Below are positions 49,513 to 53,959 of a stretch of 53,959 nt of DNA, in pieces. The stretch is taken from NCBI RefSeq assembly GCF_018305005.1, contig NZ_JAGQEG010000036.1, forward strand, positions 1-53,959, given 5' to 3'. Every line of letters begins with the position of its first letter. Position 1 is the stretch's first letter. The translations under genes were made by a program, and so were the position numbers. The DNA is from Collimonas silvisoli. Lineage in GTDB: Bacteria > Pseudomonadota > Gammaproteobacteria > Burkholderiales > Burkholderiaceae_D. The notes under the pieces are model-generated. The model was not told where the DNA came from. It did not search any database and saw only the letters and a list, made by a program, of their open reading frames with translations.

Positions 49513-50922
49513 TTATTGCGCCAGACGCTTCACCAGCCGGTAAAGGAATTCACGGCTGTCGTACAGGCGCTGGATTTCGACTCGTTCGTCCAGGCCATGG
49601 GTGCGGTAGTCGGCCGGATCGGCAAACAGCCCGGTCACACCATACATGGGGATGCCGGCATTGCGCATGAAGCGGCTGTCGGTGGCGCCGGTGCTCATGG
49701 CCGGCACTACCGGCACGCCGGGCCACATTTCCTGCGTCAGCGTTTCCACCGTCTTCACCAGATCGCCGTTCAGCGGCGACGCGGGGCTGCGCAGCGGCTG
49801 GTTGATGTAGCGCACGGTAATCTTGTCGTTATTGATCACCTGCTTGAGCTGGCGATCGATATCTTGCGGATCGTCTTGCGGCAGGATGCGGCAATTGACC
49901 GTGGCCTTGGCCGATTGCGGCAGAGCGTTTTCGGCGTGGCCGGCGGTGACCATGGTCGCCACGCAGGTGGTGCGCAACTGTGCATTGTAGGCGGGGGTGG
50001 CCGACAGACGGTCGATCACGGCGGCATCCGGTTTGCCGCTGCCGACTGCGCGCATGTCCGCCGCCAACTGGCCGCTGGCAAACGCCGCGCTGCGGGCGAA
50101 ATAAGTTTGCGTAACGTCGGCCAGGTGCACTGGAAAGCGGTAGGCGCCCAATCTGTCGAGTGCGGCGGAGAGGGCGTAGATCGGGTTGTTGGCGGTCGGG
50201 ATCGAACTGTGGCCGCCGACATCGCGTGCTTCCAGTTCATAGGTGGTGTACATTTTCTCGGCGACTTGCAAGCGGTGCAGATTAGGTCTGCCGCCGCGCA
50301 GTTCGCCGCCGCCGCCTTCGTTGATGCCGAACTCGGCTTTCAGCAGTTCGGGTTTGTTGTTGATCAGCCAGTAAGCGCCGTTGCTCGGCACATCGCCGCG
50401 TTCTTCGTCGGCGGTCAGGGCCAGGATGATGTCGCGGCTAGGTTTGAATCCTTCCTGTTTCAGCTGGCTCAGCACCGAGACGAAGGCTGAAGCCATGGCT
50501 TTGTCGTCGATGGAACCGCGGGCGGTGAAGTAGCCGCCGCTTTCCTGCAACTGAAAGGGATCGGTTTTCCAGTCTTCGCGCTTGGCTTCGACTACGTCGA
50601 TATGCGCCAGCAGCAACAGCGGCTGCTTGCTGCCATTGCCCTTGAAGCGCAACACCAGGCTGCCCTTGCGCGGAAACGGCTCGAACAGCTGGATGTCGCT
50701 ACTCGCGAAGCCGGCGTCCAGCAAATGTTTTTGCATGGCGCGGGTGGCTTTGGCGGTATCGCCCACGGAGTGCGTGGTGTTGATTTCCACCAGTTCTTTG
50801 TAGATGTCGTGGTAACGCTGGGTTTCCGGCGTCAGCGCTTGCGCGGAGGCTACAGCTCCCAGTGTAGCAAGCGTCAAAGCGAGTGCGGCGCGGGCGGGCA
50901 AGCGGCGAATCTGTGTTCTCAT
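49513..50922 (-). CDS. Secreted M20-family metallopeptidase
   Basis: The 469-residue protein has a signal peptide (AALALTLATLGAVASAQA) and an M20/ArgE/CPG2-type domain. Metal and catalytic residues are visible: His 107 and Asp 109 (LLAHIDV), Asp 139/140 (GSIDDKAMA), Glu 173/174 (TADEERGD), a dimerisation-domain GGHSS and a late RTHGLDE histidine. It should be a periplasmic carboxypeptidase or dipeptidase with two zinc ions; the substrate is unknown. AAGGAAGTCC precedes the ATG. It is the last of four tightly spaced genes after a CitMHS transporter and an AtuA pair. Confidence 0.92.
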   Translation of the reverse strand: MRTQIRRLPARAALALTLATLGAVASAQALTPETQRYHDIYKELVEINTTHSVGDTAKATRAMQKHLLDAGFASSDIQLFEPFPRKGSLVLRFKGNGSKQPLLLLAHIDVVEAKREDWKTDPFQLQESGGYFTARGSIDDKAMASAFVSVLSQLKQEGFKPSRDIILALTADEERGDVPSNGAYWLINNKPELLKAEFGINEGGGGELRGGRPNLHRLQVAEKMYTTYELEARDVGGHSSIPTANNPIYALSAALDRLGAYRFPVHLADVTQTYFARSAAFASGQLAADMRAVGSGKPDAAVIDRLSATPAYNAQLRTTCVATMVTAGHAENALPQSAKATVNCRILPQDDPQDIDRQLKQVINNDKITVRYINQPLRSPASPLNGDLVKTVETLTQEMWPGVPVVPAMSTGATDSRFMRNAGIPMYGVTGLFADPADYRTHGLDERVEIQRLYDSREFLYRLVKRLAQ

Positions 50923-50951
50923 GGACTTCCTTTCTTGGCGGGATGGATGCG

Positions 50952-51272
50952 TCAGGATGGTTTTATGTCGTCAGGGATTTCCAGCTTCATTATCGCCGAA
51001 CTCAGGCATTTGCCGTGGGCATCGAGCGCAAGCGAGCGCGTGACGCCGCCGCCCAGAGCGCGTTGCATGACGAAATTCAGCGCGCCTAGAGTCGGCAGTG
51101 CATAGCGCAGCACGTCGCCTTGCACGATGTCCGAAAAATGGGCTTTGACTCTTTCCGCAGTCAGGTATTTTTCCAGTAACGCATAGTCTTTTTCCTGATA
51201 GACGATCACTGAGATATTCGAAATGTCGCCTTTGTCGCCGGCGCGGGAATGGGCAAGTTCGCGTAATTTCAT
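50952..51272 (-). CDS. Small AtuA-associated protein
   Basis: From ATG 51272 the 106-residue protein begins MKLRELAHSRAGDKGDISNISVIVYQ, the pattern of the small domain that is fused to or follows AtuA/DUF1446 proteins, and continues with LGALNFVMQRALGGGVTRSLALDAHGK. It probably acts as a subunit with the AtuA protein encoded directly upstream. A GTG four codons earlier (51284) overlaps the AtuA stop and is an alternative start. No signal peptide is present. Confidence 0.87.
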   Translation of the reverse strand: MKLRELAHSRAGDKGDISNISVIVYQEKDYALLEKYLTAERVKAHFSDIVQGDVLRYALPTLGALNFVMQRALGGGVTRSLALDAHGKCLSSAIMKLEIPDDIKPS

Positions 51273-51280
51273 CTTGGTTC

Positions 51281-52609
51281 TCACTCGAAATGAACAGCGG
51301 TTTTTACCAGCTGGCGTGGCAGCAGGCAGGACTGCACGGCGACCACTTCTTTTGCAGATTTGGTGACGCCGCCGCCGGCTGCCGGTCCACAGGTATACAG
51401 CGTTTCGACTTCGTTGCCGATGCGGACCGCGTCGCGCATGTTATCGCTGCGGGCGGCCACTCTGACGCGCACTTCATAAGGTTCGGAGGTTTGTACCGAC
51501 AAGCTCGTGCCATGGATGGCGTCGACTCCCAGCAGGTCGTAGCGGATTTCGTCGAATTTCACCGCACTCAACTCCAGTCTTTCCGCAACGATGGCTTGCG
51601 CCAGCCTGGCGCGCGCTAGCGCTCCCGGTCCGGCGTAGGAGATTTGTCCTTCGCCGATATAGCTGTCGATATAACCTATCGATACTTTCAGGGTATCCGG
51701 CCTGGCGCGTCCGCTTGCGCCTTGCACCAGAACCTGGTCGGGACCGATTTCCTTCATCGTCACTCCCGAGAAATCGGCCACCACGTCCGGCGTCAGATAA
51801 CCGGCGGGGTCGTGTATCTCGTACAGCAGTTGTTCTTTGCAGGTAGCAGGCGTCACTTGGCCGCCGGATCCCGCTACTTTGGTGATGACCACCGAGCCAT
51901 CCTCCGCCACTTCGCCGATCGGGAAACCCAGCCGCGCCAGCCCCTGCACATCCTTGTAGCCTGGATCGGCGAAATAGCCGCCGCTGACCTGGCCTGCGCA
52001 TTCGAGCAAGTGGCCGACCAGTGTGCCCTGTCCCAGGCGATGCCAATCGTCCATGGCCCAGTTGAACTCGTGAATCAAAGGCGCCAGGAACAGAGCCGGA
52101 TCGGCGACGCGGCCGGTGACGATGACATCGGCGCCTTGCGCCAGCGCCGCTACCAGCGGCGCGGCGCCGATGTAGGCATTGGCCGAAAGCAGCTTGTCGC
52201 CCAGGGTGTTGACCAAGATATCTTGATCACTGATGTAGGCGCCTGCTTTCAAGATATCCAGTACGTCGTCGCCAATCACTGCAGCCACCTTCAGCTTGAG
52301 ATTCATGGATAGCGCGATCTGCCTGACCATCGCCGCCGCGGCCAGCGGGTTGGCCGCGCCCATATTGGTGATGATCTTGATTTTCTTTTCGCTGCAGATG
52401 CCGAGCACCGCTTGCATCCGCTCTGCCAGCAGCGGATCGAAACCCAGAGTTGGATTTTTCATCTTGCTTTGCTGGGCGATGGCGATGGTGCGCTCGGCCA
52501 GGCATTCAAAGACCAGGTAGTCGATCTCGCCTTTTTCTGCCAGCTCGATGGCGGGTTCGATGCGGTCGCCGGAATAACCGGCGCCGGCGCCGATTCTGAT
52601 ATGCCTCAC
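51281..52609 (-). CDS. AtuA / DUF1446-family protein
   Basis: From a GTG at 52609, preceded by GAGGAATTTATC, the 442-residue protein begins RHIRIGAGAGYSGDRIEPA, then DYLVFECLAERTIAIAQ, TNMGAANPLAAA, VIVTGRVADPALFLAPL and GAGSG-type turns (VAGSGGQVTPATCKEQL). This is the AtuA core named for acyclic terpene utilisation; most members outside Pseudomonas act in unknown hydroxy-acid or CoA-ester pathways. It is cytoplasmic. The gene lies 28 bases after the CitMHS transporter, so uptake and breakdown of one organic acid is the natural inference. Confidence 0.9.
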   Translation of the reverse strand: MRHIRIGAGAGYSGDRIEPAIELAEKGEIDYLVFECLAERTIAIAQQSKMKNPTLGFDPLLAERMQAVLGICSEKKIKIITNMGAANPLAAAAMVRQIALSMNLKLKVAAVIGDDVLDILKAGAYISDQDILVNTLGDKLLSANAYIGAAPLVAALAQGADVIVTGRVADPALFLAPLIHEFNWAMDDWHRLGQGTLVGHLLECAGQVSGGYFADPGYKDVQGLARLGFPIGEVAEDGSVVITKVAGSGGQVTPATCKEQLLYEIHDPAGYLTPDVVADFSGVTMKEIGPDQVLVQGASGRARPDTLKVSIGYIDSYIGEGQISYAGPGALARARLAQAIVAERLELSAVKFDEIRYDLLGVDAIHGTSLSVQTSEPYEVRVRVAARSDNMRDAVRIGNEVETLYTCGPAAGGGVTKSAKEVVAVQSCLLPRQLVKTAVHFE

Positions 52610-52637
52610 GATAAATTCCTCAATCCAGGTACTCGTT

Positions 52638-53936
52638 TTACAAAGGGAAGACGCCGATCGCGACACAGGCAATCGTCATGATGACGGATGCCGCGAACAG
52701 ATATTTAAAAGTGTATTTCTGGTGATCGGCCAAATCGATACCAGCCAGGCCGGCCACCAGAAAAGTGGCAGGTGTCAGCGGGCTGACCGGAAAGCCGGTG
52801 GTCATCTGGCCTAGCAGCGCGGCTTGCGCCACATGCAGCGGTTGCACGCCCAGCATATGGCCGACTTCTGCGATCACCGGCAGCACGCCGAAGTAAAAAG
52901 AATCGGGATCGAACAGCATGGAAAGCGGCATCGAAAGCAGCCCCAGCACCACCGGAATATGCGAGGCCATGGACGGCGGCACCAGGCCGACCGCCATCTT
53001 GGCCATGGCCGACAACATGCCGGATTTGCTCATGATGCCGGTGAATACGCCGGCAGCAAACAAGATGCTGGCCATCAGCAAGGCGGCTTTGGCATGCGCA
53101 TCGATACGCGTGCGCTGCATATCGGCGTTGCGATAATTGATCATCAAGGCCAGCACCACGCCGACCATGAACATCACCACCGGATCGATTTTCCCGCTGA
53201 TCATCAGGCCCAATACAAAAACGGTCAGCACGATATTGATCCAGAAATTCTGCGGACGACGGATGCTCTTTTCTGCTTCTGACAATTCATGGGTGTGGAC
53301 GAAACCGACGGCCGTACCTTGAGTCAGGCCGAGACGCCGCTCTTCTTTCAAGCCCAGGTAATAGGCCACCGAAAAAACGAATATCAGGCCGGCAATCTGC
53401 ACCGGAATCAAGGGCGCGAAAATCTCGCTGACCGGGATATGCAAGGCAGCGGAGGCGCGAATCATGGGGCCGGTCCATGGCAGGAAATTGACACCGGCCG
53501 CCAGCGAGGCGACGCAAGCCAGGATGCGCTTGTCTATTCCGAGGCGCTGGTAGAGCGGCAGCATGGCGGGAATCGTCACCAGGAAGGTGACCGCGCCCGA
53601 ACCGTCCAGATGGATCAGCAGCGCCAGCAGCGCGGTGCCGGGAACGATGCGGGTAGGGCGGCTGCCGACGATGCGCAGGATGGCGGAGATGATCGGGTCC
53701 AGCATGCCGGCGTCGGTGACTATGCCGAAGAACAGAATCGCGAATACGAACATGCCGGCCACCGGCGCAATATTGGTGATGCCTGACACGATGAATTTGG
53801 AGGTGTCGAGCCCAAAGCCGCCTATCAGGGCGGCAGCGATGGGGATCGCGATCAGGGCCACCAGCGGCGACATTTTCTTTGTGAGGATCGCCGCCAGCAA
53901 GGTGACGATGGTGATGAAACCGAGTAATGCCAGCAT
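52638..53936 (-). CDS. CitMHS-family organic-acid transporter
   Basis: The 432-residue polytopic protein has about eleven to twelve membrane segments and CitMHS hallmarks: LALLGFITIVTLLAAILTKK, GMFVFAILFFGIVTDAGML, LLIHLDGSGAVTFLVTIPAM, NFLPWTGPMIRASAAL and DPDSFYFGVLPVIAEV. The family imports citrate with a divalent metal or related carboxylates with protons; the exact substrate is not readable. AGGAGACAGACAAC is a strong ribosome site. It leads the operon with the AtuA pair and the M20 peptidase. The promoter lies beyond the right edge. Confidence 0.93.
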   Translation of the reverse strand: MLALLGFITIVTLLAAILTKKMSPLVALIAIPIAAALIGGFGLDTSKFIVSGITNIAPVAGMFVFAILFFGIVTDAGMLDPIISAILRIVGSRPTRIVPGTALLALLIHLDGSGAVTFLVTIPAMLPLYQRLGIDKRILACVASLAAGVNFLPWTGPMIRASAALHIPVSEIFAPLIPVQIAGLIFVFSVAYYLGLKEERRLGLTQGTAVGFVHTHELSEAEKSIRRPQNFWINIVLTVFVLGLMISGKIDPVVMFMVGVVLALMINYRNADMQRTRIDAHAKAALLMASILFAAGVFTGIMSKSGMLSAMAKMAVGLVPPSMASHIPVVLGLLSMPLSMLFDPDSFYFGVLPVIAEVGHMLGVQPLHVAQAALLGQMTTGFPVSPLTPATFLVAGLAGIDLADHQKYTFKYLFAASVIMTIACVAIGVFPL

Positions 53937-53959
53937 GTTGTCTGTCTCCTATCCTTTTG

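Overview
The window reads as chromosomal DNA of a GC-rich betaproteobacterium, most likely of the Oxalobacteraceae and perhaps Collimonas. This rests on gene content, T6SS gene order and codon habit recognised by eye; no search was run. No rRNA, tRNA, CRISPR array or intact insertion sequence was recognised.

Positions 1-31252 are a nearly complete type VI secretion (T6SS) locus. tssJ is cut by the left edge and points left; tssK and tssL are not in the window and presumably lie beyond it. Divergent from tssJ runs a rightward operon: TPR lipoprotein, tssB, tssC, hcp, a terminator-like hairpin, tssE, tssF, tssG, tssH (clpV) and an unrecognised 122-residue gene. A second block (20905-31252) holds a paralogue of the TPR protein, tssA, an OmpA/BON protein, tagF, tssM, the M15 peptidase tagX and a one-pass membrane protein with a Cys/Trp-rich tail. 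Between the blocks lies an accessory segment (about 10.1-20.9 kb, mostly leftward): a small Cys-rich protein, an SRPBCC protein with a decayed TetR gene, then an effector module in the order vgrG, TPR-type putative adaptor, PAAR-like/RHS protein with a C-terminal WHH nuclease, SMI1/KNR4 immunity protein. Together these would build a contractile injection machine, load an RHS nuclease onto a VgrG spike and protect the producer.

Positions 31.4-36.6 kb hold a start-less gene remnant and a four-gene ABC uptake system of the BMP/Nup nucleoside family (ATPase, two permeases, lipoprotein receptor). Upstream is an 866-base stretch with the C-terminal stump of a FadR-type GntR regulator, two GntR-like operators and twin palindromes, followed by a secreted NPP-type phosphodiesterase (37441-38697). 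A HigBA-like toxin-antitoxin pair with a perfect operator palindrome follows.

Positions 39.7-47.8 kb encode an alpha-2-macroglobulin-like protein with an intact thioester motif, overlapping pbpC (penicillin-binding protein 1C), the usual bacterial pairing. The right end, all leftward, carries a YccF membrane protein, an EamA exporter and a tight four-gene run: CitMHS transporter, AtuA-family protein, its small partner and a secreted M20 metallopeptidase.
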